64,000 nt of DNA from Portulaca oleracea (taxonomy: Eukaryota; Streptophyta; Magnoliopsida; Caryophyllales; Portulacaceae): the NCBI GenBank assembly GCA_029582165.1, contig CM055870.1:13870832-13934831 (forward strand), read 5' to 3'. Shown piece after piece: positions 45,199-57,983 of the stretch. The position numbers and the translations under genes were made by a program. The notes under the pieces are model-generated. The model searched no databases. It saw nothing but the letters and a program-made list of their open reading frames with translations, and was not told the DNA's origin. How positions within the stretch are numbered: position 1 is the first letter of the stretch; the number at the start of each line of letters is the position of its first letter.

Positions 45199-46003
45199 TG
45201 TCACTCTCTCCTTTTTTTTACCTGCTACTGCAGGTTAATATATCAAAAATTGATGAAAATATTAATTTAACCCCAAATACCCAAATTTTCCCCAGATTCA
45301 CCCCAACCACCGCACCACCACCAGTGACACCACTCGCGTGCGGCCACTGCCAATTTTCGACGGACACCAACAGCTCCGCTCACACTCAACTGCCTCTCGA
45401 TGTCGTTGCCGGCGTTGCTTCCGCAAGTGGCGCAAAGTGCCCTGATGAACCATCTATGGTGGAGTGAGGTTTATGGAGGGGGGTTGTGGACACCAGCAGT
45501 TGGGTGTGGAGGTCTGAAGAGGAGGATGAAAGGGTGGGGGGATTTGAGAACGAAGGGAAATGTTGTTTGTGTTAGCTGCGTTGTAATTTGATGCCCATAA
45601 TTGCTTGATTAAGCGTGTTGATGATGAGGATCTTCTTAAGCAAGCTGCCATTTTTATGATTAATTCTCTCTCTGGATGGCTACTGAGGAGGGAGGAGGAA
45701 TTGAAGATGAGGATGCCAACGTAGAATAATAGAACGGAGGGAGATGAGTTTGGATGAGGATGAAGGTGATTGTCTCAGACAACAAATCAGGGATAAAAGG
45801 TGGTTTCAATGGCTGCTGTCATGGCTACCATTTCAGACGGAAAATCAGGATGAGTTTGGATGAAGGTGATTGTCTCACACGGCAAATCAGGGATGAATTC
45901 GGATGAAGATGGGTAGGTATGGGAGAAGGGGTGGGATTAAAATTCTTTTTTTTTTTTAGGGTATTAACCTGCAATAGCAGGTAAACACATGGAGGGAGTG
46001 ACA
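45199..46003. mobile_element. TIR element (about 805 bp) with GC-rich interior
   Basis: The left end TGTCACTCTCTCC with ACCTGCTACTGCAGGTTAAT mirrors the right end ATTAACCTGCAATAGCAGGT with GGAGGGAGTGACA. The interior (45300-45930) is richer in GC than its surroundings and repeats GGTGATTGTCTCA(G/C)AC plus AAATCAGGGATRA twice. A Pro/Thr-rich frame (45198-45467) shows no known domain. It could be a transposon carrying a captured genomic fragment. Confidence 0.55.
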
Positions 46004-47530
46004 ATTTTGATTTTTTTTGAAACGGTAATGGTATTTTTGATAATTTGAAAAAAATAATGGCAATTTTAACTTATTAGGAAACTTGAATGACAATTTTATC
46101 CCAACACTCTAAAACTAAAGTCCTTTGTCTCAAAGACTGAAAGAACCAAGTGGAGAAGCGACTAGCGAGCCCATTAGGAAAGGGAATACCAGGCCTGAAG
46201 CCGCATTTCTGTGCAAAACACCCTATTGTAACATAGGGAGGTAGAATGTAATGTGACTCCGGGTTCTATATTCTCTGTTTTCTATCTTATAATCTACACT
46301 TTGCTAGATGATTTCGTTTGTTAACAAAAATGGATAATAAGGATGAAATATGAGTTTGATAAGGCTCATGAGCCTAAGTCAGCCAAGTCGAACCCTACAT
46401 TTTCATGCTCCTCTATCTCATAAAATAAATTTATATGAGACAATCTTATACTAAAATTTGTGCCCATAAATATGAGAATAAGAATGAAATTGAGGAAAGA
46501 GCCAACATCTTAAAAAAAAAAAAAAAAGAAAGAAAAAAGAGTACCCCACCATGAAAAGAACTTTAAAGTACAAGGCTATTTTCAATGGTGTTCTTAAAAA
46601 TGAAGAACACCAAGTACATAAATAGTAAATTTAATATTATTTTAATAGATAGTGGAGAATGGGTATTGTTAACGGAGAAGAATGAGTGGAGAAGAATGAG
46701 TTGAGGAATGGAGTAACGAATGGGCAATATATAATGATTAGTGCAAAAAAGAAAAATATGAAACAAAATCAGTTTTACTTGGTATGCCATCCTTTTTTAT
46801 TTTTCTTTTTTATTTACTCTCTCCTCCATTCTCCCCAAAAAGTATATCATTACTGATAGCCTAAAAGATTACGAGTTAATGTCAATATTAAAAGTTAAAA
46901 AAAAGTTTGATTAGTAGTGGTGACGTGCAAGCTTACACCATAGTCATACAAATTTATTGTGTTTTGTTTACTACTGTATTTCAACTTTGACGCAAAGCTA
47001 AAACCAACCCTTAAATTGTACAAAAATTAAGAGTAGGCTTAGATGTGACATTTGTCTCAATTTGACTACAAAACAATAGCAAACCAACTTAACTTTATTT
47101 TTCCATATGTTACTTACTACCCTTCTGAATGAAATTGCTACATCAATCACCTTCTTTACCACCACGGATCGGAGGCTCAGAGCTTCAATGGGCTCAACAA
47201 AATTGCTCCATCAGTTGCCAGAAACTTTGGCATCGAGAAATGGGCGTAAATTAAAAAAGCCCCATTTCAATCTTGGATTGAATCATGAAAAACCATAACT
47301 AGTCTGCATGACAAATCTATTCAAGTGGGAGTTCAACGAGACACCAGAAACAAACAAATTCGCATATCTTTTTGTACATAAATATATGACTGCTTAAAAA
47401 AATATATTCACAACTTGGGACAAGGAGCTTCAGAACTGTGACCCGCGAGTAGTTTTGAGTTGAAACGAAGAAATGAAGTGGTAAATAATCAGTGAAACAA
47501 TGACATGGTTGGCCCTTTCACTCATGACAG
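46004..47530. other. Intergenic sequence and 3' flank of the MHK-type kinase gene
   Basis: AT-rich, with A runs at about 46510-46530. No gene found. The segment just left of 47531 should hold the 3' UTR of the - strand kinase gene. Confidence 0.4.
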
Positions 47531-50500
47531 TCAGAGGTAATGAGCCTGCTGCAGTGGGGAGGACATTGCCAGTAAAGGGCCATCCATTCGTATACCCGGC
47601 TGCACTGATGTGAAGCCGAATCCTCCAGAATGAGCTACTCCCATCGGAATAGGTGGAGGGTGTTGCATAATCGAACCCCTGCAAAACGAGGTTTCTCTAA
47701 GTATGCGCCCGAATCAAAACATGGAATGGTAATAATCCAACTGTTATAAAGTCGCTGCTCACTCACCGGAAAGGAGGTAAAGAGGAAGATACATCAGGAG
47801 GATTTGTCACGTCGTCTCGGCTTGGTGAAAAAAGCGACCAGAAAACTGGAAAAACAAGGGGGTAAAAAAGTGCAAAGGAACAATGCTTAGAAAACTGAGT
47901 TTGTAGAGAACAGAAGATACCTGATTGCACAGGGCGATCCTGGAAACCAGAGCAGAAGAATAGATCCTGAAAACACAACTTAAAGAGCATAAGTGCAAAG
48001 TTGAATCTAACTCAAGGTCAACAAAGACAACTTGAAAGCACTCTGTTCATCAATAGCATTTTCAATTTATATTATCCACTTTCTCAATATAAACTGACCT
48101 GTCCTGCACTTCCAGATACACTAGGCTCCATTTCTGCAGCAAGCAATAGCATAATAATCTTTAGTATTCATGCAGCCAGCAATGCTTGCTGAGCTAAGGC
48201 TACCTACAACTAGATTTCTCCAGACCAGTGTAAGTGGAAACCCACACTAGGAGTGCTGGTGTTATCATGTAGCAAGAGTTTGGAACTACAAAATAACAAG
48301 CCAAACCACAGACACACACACACACACACAAAAACAAACAAAAACAAAAAAAAAAATCCACCAAAAAGAATTTTTTCTTTGAGGGGGGGGGGGTAAGGTT
48401 CTGAAGTAGTCTTTCATCACAAATACCAAAAATATATGTACATGAAGAGAAAATAAGAACCATAATCAGGTGCAGTTGGCAAGAAATAAAACTACACTCA
48501 TGCTTTTCAAGTTGTGAAAAGAAAGGAAGAACCATAGAAGCAGTCTTCAATAAAAATGTTGGCCATGTGGGAAAGGAAGAATTACAACCCACCAAACAAA
48601 CAAAAAAAAAAAGTCAATTCACATGCACTAGTCCCACCATATCTAATTTGTTTTAAAATGCAACACAAGTCATTTTACTGTAAGAGGCATAGATGTCATT
48701 ACCCAAGTTAGAAACACTGGGGTTCACAGCCAATGTCAAGCCAAGAAAACAATCATCCGACTTAGTGTCAAAATCCCAAAGGTTCAGTTCAAGGTTTGGA
48801 TCTACTCCTGTTAAACAAAAGATTAACCCGAAGTTATTAACCACAGTAAGAGCCTGTGGTAACGCACATAGAAATTCAGGTAGGGTTGTAGGGTGACTTA
48901 CTCATGCGTTTCGCCTTATGCTCAAGGGGATCATGAATTGCACGAGGAACCCATGTATTAACCTGCCATTAACCCCAGTTAAGCAGCAGATATTGCATCC
49001 ACACTGAGATCTGTTTAACAAAATTGCAATTATGTACCTGAAAGAATGGATGCTGCAGTGCTTGCTCTGCCGTTGGCCTCTTAAGTGGATCCCAAGAACA
49101 GAGTTGCTGTTGGATTAAGAAAATAGCTCATAATCGTAAACAAGGCCAATGACAATGAGTGCAAACAGATGGACAAGAATGGCAATGTTTACAGAAGCAG
49201 CACATACACTGAACAGATCAATAGCCTCCCAGCTAGCATTTGGTATGGCTTCTGATAGATTGACTGGCAAAAACTGAACAGCATAACAAAGTTTAAAAGA
49301 ATCAAGACATCAGGAAAGCAATGCGGAGTAAAATGTGTAACACAAGGGTCAATGACAACATGGAATAGACAAACAAGATATCAAACATTTCTTACCTCTG
49401 AATAACTTAAATTGATTAGCTGAGTGGTGTTCTTCGCTTGAGGGAAAGCGACCCAATCCGGGGAACCAAGGACACAACATATTTTGTGTAATTGATCTAT
49501 CTCACTGTGCATGATAATTTTTATCATGAGCAACTTAGCAAGGCATGGAACAATTATCATGCGAAAACAAATATCATACAGTAAAATATAGATACTAAGC
49601 ATCTTCTCCCATGATGGTTTATCAACGGGGACGCCCAAAAAGGACCTGACTGGAATAGCTGGAAAATACACCTTTTAAATTAGGAATTAGGCGATAACAC
49701 ATTACAAGCAACACAAAATTACCTCTGTCCTGGGAAAATTGGACACGAGGTGAAAAGCTCAGCAAGTATTGCACCCACTGCCCACATATCTGCAATGACA
49801 CTTATTAATCAGTGGCATAAAATATTCACAGTACCGAAAAGTAGTACCACTCTCAGTACGCAGACAATTTGTATGAGAAGTATGACATCCAAAATCAAAG
49901 ACAAACGCTGAACAACTTTACATAAGACTGAGTGCTGGTATAAGCAAGAACATAGCATTTAAAATCAAAAAGTGATTTTTCAACATTATAATAAATAATA
50001 TTTTTACCCAACAGGGAGCAAGTTCAGGATTTAATAAAATGTAGTTAAACAATTGCCCTATTTTTACCAGGCGTGTTAGGTTCACCAGCTATGCAAATAC
50101 ATATTAATCAGTAGAACTTTTCAGATATTCACAAGCTTGACTCTTTCCCTTATTCTGTTACCACTGTCAACTTTGTAGGAATGGCCAATAGGTGACTCAG
50201 GACTATATATAACCAACAGCCATATAAGCAGACAAAATGCAAACATATAGTCAAGCACCTGAAGATTCATTGAAGAGAGAAACTAGATAAGATAAAGAGG
50301 GGGCAGTGAAATAAGGGGAGGGGACATACCAATTGCCGGAGTATAATATGAAGACCGTAACAGAACCTCTGGGGCCCGGTACCTAGAAGACAACAATTCA
50401 AAACCATAAGACTTGAGATACAATGATTTTTTTTGTAATTTATAGAATGATACACTGTAGTACTATATACAGTGTAGATATCTGATACAGAAATGAAATC

Positions 50501-52404
50501 ACATGCTGTGCAAATATGGAAGCTCTGATCTTTTGTCTGCATGGGAAGACACATACCACCGTGTTGAGACATAATCAGTATAGGGTGGCATTGATGAAAC
50601 CTCTCTCACAAGTCCTAAATCACCGATTTTGATCACATCGTCTGTCACCAGCAGATTTTCTTTCAAGGACAAAAAAATAAGTATAAGATTTTGTGGAAGT
50701 AAACAAGACATGTTTGAACAACACGGAAGCCACTTGCATTCACTAATGTCGTTAAGCGAAACATACCGGGTTTGAGATCCCGATGAAAGTACCCATTCCT
50801 ATGCATGTGTGCAAGTCCTTGAAGAACCTGAGTTAAAAAGTTTCTTATCTCTTCTTCTGAGAACGGTGTTTGTCGTTCCTTCATTATTTGATACAGATTA
50901 TTTTCCTGGAAATTTTCAAGGAATATAAAGCAAAGGACGTGAGACTTGAGATAACCAAGATCGACTTACAAGTAATCACAAAGCACACTTGCAAAAAAAA
51001 AAAAAAAAAAAAAACCTCCACATTTAGTTCAGGGGAAGAATCAAACCATGGCTAAGCTCAAAAAGATATAAGGGGCTTTCTTAACATACAGAATGCCACA
51101 AAAACACCTAAAATACTCACCATATATTCGAATATGAAGTATAACTCATTATTTTCTCTAACAACTTCTTTCAACTTTATGATGTTGGGATGACTCAGCC
51201 TCCTCAGAGACTGCATCAGAAGCAAACATAGTAAACAGTGCATCAGGAATATTCAGGATACCATTGTAGCATGTAAATTGGATGGAAACAAAACCAACAA
51301 CAAATGTAACATCATATACCTTCACTTCTCTCAGGTTAATACATTCTTCCCAATAATAATACTTCCTCTTCATTTTCTTAACGGCAACCTGCCAATCAAA
51401 ATCAATTTGTTGATCATATCTGGCAAACACTACCCAAAAAGTAGCATCGCAATATTGGAAATCCAGGAGTAGCAGCAAGATAGTGAACACAAGTTCCACC
51501 CATCTTATCACTAAAATAGTAAAATTAAGAAAGATAAAACATTTTTCTCATCTATCTCTATCATATGCTAATGTTAAGGGAACCACTCACATAGAGGAGT
51601 CACGGAGGATTAAGCAAGATTCATTGTGTGGTTTGTGTTTAACAAAGCTCAAGGATTTCCACTTTCCATAACAAAGACATGAATGCCATGCCCAATGTGG
51701 ACATATGCCACTAGCATACTAGCTATAGAAATGGATAACATAGATTGAATCAAAGGGGAAAACAAGTGGGGACTGTTTGACACGAATTATCACAATGATC
51801 ACAGAATTCATCCCATTAGTTGATGACATCAGAAAGTTATACACTGAGTCAAAATTGCTGCAGAGAGAGATGAAAGCAAAGGAGAAATCAATGACAGGAA
51901 TCTTTGAGAAACACAAAAGTATCGCAAATGGAAACATATATATGTAGACAAAATTCTAAGAATTTCTTACAATCTCAAAAGTCTCCACATTGACAGCCTT
52001 ATATACAGTTCCACAGGTTCCATCTCCAAGCTCCTCTAAAAGATTATATCTGTGCACAAAAGGATGAGCATAAATAACATGTTACAGGCTGAAGCAAAGG
52101 TTCACATTATTATAGAAATCCTAAAGCAGTTTGTTTGCTGGTTTTGTTCAAGTTATAACACGGAGCACATGCTAAATCAAAATTCATAGATATGGACCCA
52201 TTTGAAATGACCCTAACAGAAAAGGGAGTGTTTCTTCTTTTTTCCTGCCTAAGGGTAAGAGGGTGATTAGTCGAAATGCAAATCCAGCAAGGGTGTGTCA
52301 AGACATCTCAAAATAAGAGACCTGTCAAACCACCCAATATGCAAAACAAAGGCATTGATGAAGACATGGCAAGTTCAAACAGCAAGAGAAACTCACCTGT
52401 CCAT
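47531..52404 (-). CDS. MHK: MHK-type serine/threonine protein kinase (MAK/RCK-related), 17 coding exons
   Basis: Exons (- strand): 52404-52397, 52049-51971, 51388-51320, 51210-51121, 50905-50767, 50659-50557, 50382-50330, 49789-49723, 49504-49396, 49273-49208, 49106-49038, 48962-48902, 48807-48703, 48133-48099, 47966-47921, 47845-47767, 47678-47531; 1326 nt, 441 aa, all GT-AG. The first coding exon is only ATGGACAG; it joins to give [16 protein letters not shown]. Kinase marks: glycine loop 11-16, Lys33 (VAVKKMK), HRDLKPEN with Asp125, activation loop ending [13 protein letters not shown] (156-168), [12 protein letters not shown] and [18 protein letters not shown]. The tail contains [20 protein letters not shown] and a Gly/Met-rich end. 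The usual DFG is DLG (142-144, IGDLGLVRE). A TxY activation loop groups it with MAK/ICK/RCK kinases; the plant role is poorly known. Confidence 0.94.
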
Positions 52405-55294
52405 TGTGATTTGGGGCAAGCCCAGGGTCAATCCTATCAATGCACCTCTAGTAACCTCCACATATAGGTTTCTTTGGCAACAAAGTCTTTGTCACTTGCT
52501 TGTAGTAGGAGGCTAGAGCTCAATTGTACCATAAGAGAAAAAATGTCGTCAAAGGGCCACTTCTCATCATATAAATTTACAAAAAGTGACAAAAAATCTA
52601 TCAACATGCTTAATTCAGCTGCACAAGCTGCCGCATACTGGTACCATCTAAAACACTCCAGTTGGAAGACAAGCCTCTAAAAGTAAACAAATTCACTTCA
52701 CAGAAAAACAAAATCCCCTAATACTATGGAAGTCACATTTCCATTTACTTCTAATCTTTCCCATCTGCCAAATACTTGGTGACCTGCATGATCATGAACA
52801 AAATCATTAATTCATTATCCACAGCACTCAATATAAGTAATTTAAAAAAGTGAATTGGTATATGATCAAAAACAGTGGTCAAAAGTTAACCATACGGGCA
52901 GTTATGTCATAATTTCATCCAAACATGCTGATTGCTTAACATTTATATGTATATGTTACATGCTTAATATTTGAGTTTTCAATTTCAGGCATAAGAGTAT
53001 ATGTGGTTTGAGGTACTTAAACTTGAACCTACACTAGTTTATATTTTTATGACTACTTTTCTGTTAACTAAATGTCAAATCCCTACAGTCATCACTAAGA
53101 TTATGAACTTAGCTACTGGTAATAGGATGAAATACTATTTATATGGTTCATTCTTATAGTGAAATGTGTGAATATGTGGTAATCGTTGTGTATAACTATG
53201 GAATAATATATACAAGCTCACATTACATCCAATTCCGTGTGGCTGAAAAAGTCATAGTTAGAACAAAACCCTACAATGTACACAAGGTTCTTCAACCAAA
53301 CATGGAACATGAACGACATTTTTCACCTTGACCATTTTTTGAGTCACTATATGTTTATATCTACATTCTACACACAAGAACAACTCCAACTTTCTGGTCT
53401 TGCTTGCGCAAGGTTGGGGACTACATGTGCTACATGTGGTTATGAATATTACAAACTTGTTCAAGGAATAGACTACAGAAACTTTAAAGAAAGTATATGA
53501 TAAAAAGGATGTTGTCTTAGTCCTAACTGCAATACAAGTATCAAGTAACTATGTAAACGTAGAACTAAGTGGCAACGTGGCATTGGACCAAACTTTCTTG
53601 CAATCCAAACCTTTCGTTCCTCAAATCTCAGATCGTTCATCATTGAAGCTCAAATGTTGGTGTATAAAAACCTTCATGAACCTTCATCCATCAGCTTACG
53701 CTTTTGATTGAATTGGTTCTTGAGCATGGTATCTGAATCTTTCTAAGTGAGGTCTCGGGTTCAAATATTAGCTACCCCCATGTTCATTTACCCAAAATCA
53801 GGGGGAACCTTTCATATGTCAACGAAAATATGAAAAAAGTACTTAAATATCCCTAAATTAGTAACCCAATCACGTGTTTATCTTCATGATAACTCTAGGT
53901 ACCGGGTCGAAGCAAGTAAAGTTCAATGCATAAAACTCAGTTTCGAAGGCTTTAAGTCCCCAATCGGCTCTTCAAAAATTCAAGTCCCACATAATCGCAT
54001 ATATTTAATACAAAATCAACATCAACAGCATCAACTATTTCTAGCATCCCATTCCCTACCCAATGGAGAGCATTTTTGCAGAAATTAAGTCCATACAATT
54101 AAAATTTTACAAAATACAAATAGATCCCTGACTCTGGATAATCAGAACAAAGAATAATGAATAAGGTCAAAGGAATTATGGATCTGATTTGACTCGTGCC
54201 ATGGGCCAAGAGAAAGACTTTATTAAACCCTAACAGCTCTAAACAGTAAGCAATTTCACATGAGAACTCAGGAACTTGATTTACTGCCTTACTTTTTCCA
54301 TTTTTTAGGGTCCTTAGAGGAAGAAACTTCACCCCCTCCACACAAAAAAAAAAAAGGGAAACCCCAAAGACAAAAACAAAGAAAATTGGATTCTGCCCAT
54401 TCCAGGTTAGAGGGAAAGAAAAAATCAAGTCAGCAAATTGAATATATATACAAAGAACTCGATCAAGCAACAGTATATATAATGAAAATTGGAAGATATT
54501 CATTCACAATTATTCAAATTAAAATAAAAATAGTGATAACGATTCATAATTTGATTTTTTAAAACAACATACATGTATACATATAACAGTAACCAATAAT
54601 AAAATTGTTGAACAAAAGAAACTAGGCAATGAAACAAGCTCATAAAAACACAATACAGAACATAATCCAGAATCCAGAACGAGAATTTCTAAGCGAAAAT
54701 CCCCATCACACATTGCAACGGGAAGAACAGAAAACCTAATTGAAATCGGAGAAAAGAAGGGATCAAATTCAAATGTGATGAAACTGACCAGAAAAGTGAG
54801 GATTCTCAGAACTCCAAATTCGCAGCTCAAGAATACCCCGAATTCCGATCAAGAAGAGTGCGAATATTCGAAAGAGAAGCAATGCGGAAGGGATCCCGTC
54901 GGAAAGAAGGGAGAGGAGAGAAGAGAAGAGATGGAGGAGAGAGAGAAAAAGGTTATAGAGAGAGAAAGAGAAAGAGAGGAGAGAGAAAGCGAGTATGAAT
55001 ATGAACGGAGGGGAGGGTGAGGTGGTCCTCGCATAAATTTCGCACAGAAGAAATTCAAGGAGAAGAAACCAGAGGAATAATGATTATAATTTAATTTAAT
55101 TAATTTTGAAACGATAAAGTAAAAATTAATTATTCTGTCGCTGTGTCGCAACTCGCATTAAATTTAAATTAAATTAATTCAAGAATAAGAAATTAGATGA
55201 ATAATGTTTGGTAACTAGTTGGTAGCTAATACGTGTAATTTATTAAGTGCTCTCCGAACATGTGCTCCAGATTCTATGATTGTTCACCCGTATG
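52405..55294 (-). promoter_or_regulatory. MHK-type kinase 5' UTR, probable leader intron and promoter
   Basis: No coding exon was found here. A GA-rich tract at about 54880-55015 (CT-rich on the coding strand) resembles a plant 5' leader, so a non-coding first exon near 54800-55020 with an intron of about 2.4 kb is likely (inference). Open frames inside, for example 54099-54503 (-), match no family. Confidence 0.4.
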
Positions 55295-55617
55295 CAGGGT
55301 TGTTCATAGTCCAGTCCGGACCGAAAAAGAGACTAGACCGAATGGACTGAGGGAAGTTCGGTCCAGTCCTCAGTCCAGAAAATTTTATGTTCGGTCCTCG
55401 GTCCAGCCCGTGGACCGAACTAATGGACCAAAGTTACTAAAATTATAGGGTTTCTTTATGTATAGTCCAGTCTGGACTGGACCGATGATTGGATCGAACA
55501 AAGTTCGGTCGATCCAGTCCCGGACCAAACCTTTTTTGGTCCAATCCTCGATTCATCTTAGTCCTCTAATTCGGTCCTCAGTCCATTCAGTTCAGTCCGG
55601 GACGATGAACAACACTA
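55295..55617. mobile_element. hAT-like MITE (323 bp) upstream of the kinase gene
   Basis: The ends CAGGGTTGTTCATAGTCC and GACGATGAACAACACTA are inverted copies. Flanks CCCGTATG (55287-55294) and CCCATATC (55618-55625) match at 6 of 8 positions. The body is made of AGTCCGGACCGAA / TTCGGTCC repeats facing each other. It lies about 300 bp from the likely kinase promoter. Confidence 0.75.
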
Positions 55618-56479
55618 CCCATATCATATGTATTATGTTGTTCACTCTTATTATTATTATTATTGTTCACTCTGATTCATATGATTGTTCACTCGCAAAT
55701 ATATAGAGCACATATTCCAGGTGCATCTAATATATATTGGCTAATATGGAGTAGTTGTTAATAAATAATTGTTTAGATTAACTATTTGATTTTAATTGTT
55801 TGAGTTAACTAATGGTAAGAAAAGTGTTTGATAAAGTAGTTTTTTGTGAAAAACACTGTCAAATGATTTTTTGAAAATTATTTACCAAACACCTCTAATA
55901 GTTTTCACATTGGTCAAAAAGATAACGGTATATAAAAACCTAGATAGCTAAACACCACATCATTTTTTTTCTTTTTGATTAGTTTTTTATCAGCAATACG
56001 CTATATTAATTTATCCGATCTAATTTATTTTTAGAATGAAATTATAATAATTATTAATTTAAATTTTATAACTGATTTCATTGAAAATATATACATACAT
56101 CACCATAATTCTTATATTTTCTTAATCCAAATAATTTTACTTCTAAATTCAATTATACGGTTACAAAAGCATCCTAGAAACCTATATATATATAACTTAT
56201 AAATATCCTTATTTTAGAATCACATGTTAATGAAGAAAAAAATATTAAAGTAAATTATATTCTATAAATTCAAAGTCAAGTTCAAAACTATATTTATTAA
56301 ATTATTTTAATATTTATTAAACTTGTATAATATAAATTAGTTCCGAAAATATTTGCTCAAAAAATTGTTGAGAAAATATTTTTCATATATCACTTGTATC
56401 CTTAACTCATGAAAATGCAACAATATAATGAAAATTTCTTTTTTAAATATTTAAAATTTAGTAAAATAGAAAATAACTA
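55618..56479. other. AT-rich intergenic sequence
   Basis: No gene or RNA seen. A TTATTATTATTATTATTG run lies near 55647. 55840-55900 has ACCAAACACCTCTAATAG, a phrase of plant miniature elements, without a partner end. Confidence 0.4.
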
Positions 56480-56970
56480 GGAAAATTGGATTATAATAAT
56501 CTCAACTTTTACAAATTGGACAACAATAATCCCTATTATTGATTTGTATTTCGGTGGTCCAAAAAGAAAATAAAATTGTATTGTAGTGGGACGCTACCGA
56601 GTTAGAGGGTGATGACTCAGTGATTTGCTGATGTGGACGGACGAAAGTGTGTTTAATCAAGAATTCGGACGATCAGAACATAATCAGCTATGAAATTGGA
56701 CCATCAAAATACAATAAGTATGTCAATTGGACTACTAGAATACAATAGAAATTTAAATGAGACCACTAGAATACAACTATAATAATAATTTCTTGGTCAA
56801 ACACACCATCGCCAGTACACGTCAACAAACAACCGAGTCACCACCCTCTAACTCGGCGGCGTCCAATTACAATACAATTTTTTTTCCTGGACCAACAGAA
56901 TACAAATCAATAGTATGAATTATTGTTGTCCAATTTGTAAAAGTTAGAATTATTATAATCCAATTTTCCA
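56480..56970. mobile_element. Mutator-like MITE (491 bp), perfect 9-bp TSD
   Basis: The ends GGAAAATTGGATTATAATAA and its complement start inverted repeats of roughly 60 bp (shared ACTTTTACAAATTGGACAAC), with a second inverted block, GAGTTAGAGGGTG facing CACCCTCTAACTC, nearer the centre. AAATAACTA is duplicated exactly (56471-56479, 56971-56979). Confidence 0.88.
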
Positions 56971-57118
56971 AATAACTATTGTGATGAATTTTTGTTTGAA
57001 CTTAATATCTTAATTTTTTTTTGTAGGAAAATTCCAATTCGTATCCCTGTGTTTTGATATTTTTCAAATGGTATCATTTTTAAAATCCCTTTCCAAATGG
57101 CACAACTATGTTTTTAGG

Positions 57119-57402
57119 GAGAGCTTGCAAAATTTTGTCCGACTCGAAATATTATAATTATCCGACCCGGAAAAAAGGAGGTCTGAATATAGATTTTTCG
57201 TCCGAATTTTGATACTGACTGAATATTGAAACATAAAATTTCTCTTTTTCTATTGTCCGAACCCGATTTGGACCCGAATTCAGCTTCGTCTGAATTGTTC
57301 CACCTGGTCCGATCCAAAATAAAACCGAGTCCATACATTTATTTTTTCGCCTGAATTTTGACATTGTCCAAATTTATTCAACCCGAATTTTTGCATGCGC
57401 TA
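57119..57402. mobile_element. hAT-like MITE (284 bp), 8-bp TSD TTTTTAGG
   Basis: Flanked by TTTTTAGG on both sides (57111-57118 and 57403-57410). The ends GAGAGCTTGCAAAATTT and AATTTTTGCATGCGCTA are imperfect inverted copies. The body has GTCCGAACCCGA / CCGAATTTTGA repeats like those at 34690 and 55295. Confidence 0.75.
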
Positions 57403-57421
57403 TTTTTAGGTATTTCAAAAA

Positions 57422-57807
57422 GGTTATTAGGTTTTTAAATCCCCAATTTTTGTGGTTGTTTACCACAGTATTTCAAACTTCACATCTGACTCATACCAGT
57501 CCAACCTTTGGGGGTGATATTTGTCAGTAGCCCAACATAGAATTAACATCAATTGAACTCAAGTTTTTTTATAATGTGATGGAGGTTTTAGAGAAGCGAT
57601 ATGTATAGTGGATGTATGTCTAAACCCCAAAAAAAATAAAAACAACAAAAAACACATCACAAAAAAACTGAGTTTGATTGATGTTGATTTGGTCTTGAGT
57701 TACTAACAAATACCATCCCTAAAGGTTGAGTTGTTATGAGTCAAATGTGAAGTTTGGGATATTGTGATAAACAACTCCAAAATTGATATTTCAAAACCTA
57801 ATAATCC
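57422..57807. mobile_element. TIR element (386 bp), 20 bp right of the previous MITE
   Basis: The left arm GGTTATTAGGTTTT...GGTTGTTTACCACAGTATTT mirrors the right arm ...GATAAACAACTCC...AAAACCTAATAATCC over about 75 bp, with CCAACCTTTGGGGGTGATAT facing ACCATCCCTAAAGGTTG further in. Flanks TTTCAAAAA and ATTCTAAAA are only a weak 9-bp match. Confidence 0.65.
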
Positions 57808-57983
57808 ATTCTAAAATGTAATCTTATAGTTGTTAGCTGAAGAAAATATCTTTTAAGTGGACCAAAAAATAAGATAAAACAAAATCAAAATTCCAGTATT
57901 AAATGCTACAACCCGGATATATTAAGTGCATCTGATGCATTCAAAATCCCAAGTCCTTACCCCCAATCTTTTTATAAACCTTT

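Noticed and set aside
532..52404. Gene cluster or operon linking cyclin C, GTP cyclohydrolase, the P-loop protein and the kinase
   Set aside because: Genes are far apart, on both strands, separated by many transposons, and their known roles do not form one pathway.
54849..55151. Glu/Arg-rich and Ser/Leu-rich ORFs
   Set aside because: They come from a GA-rich tract that looks like the leader of the kinase gene.
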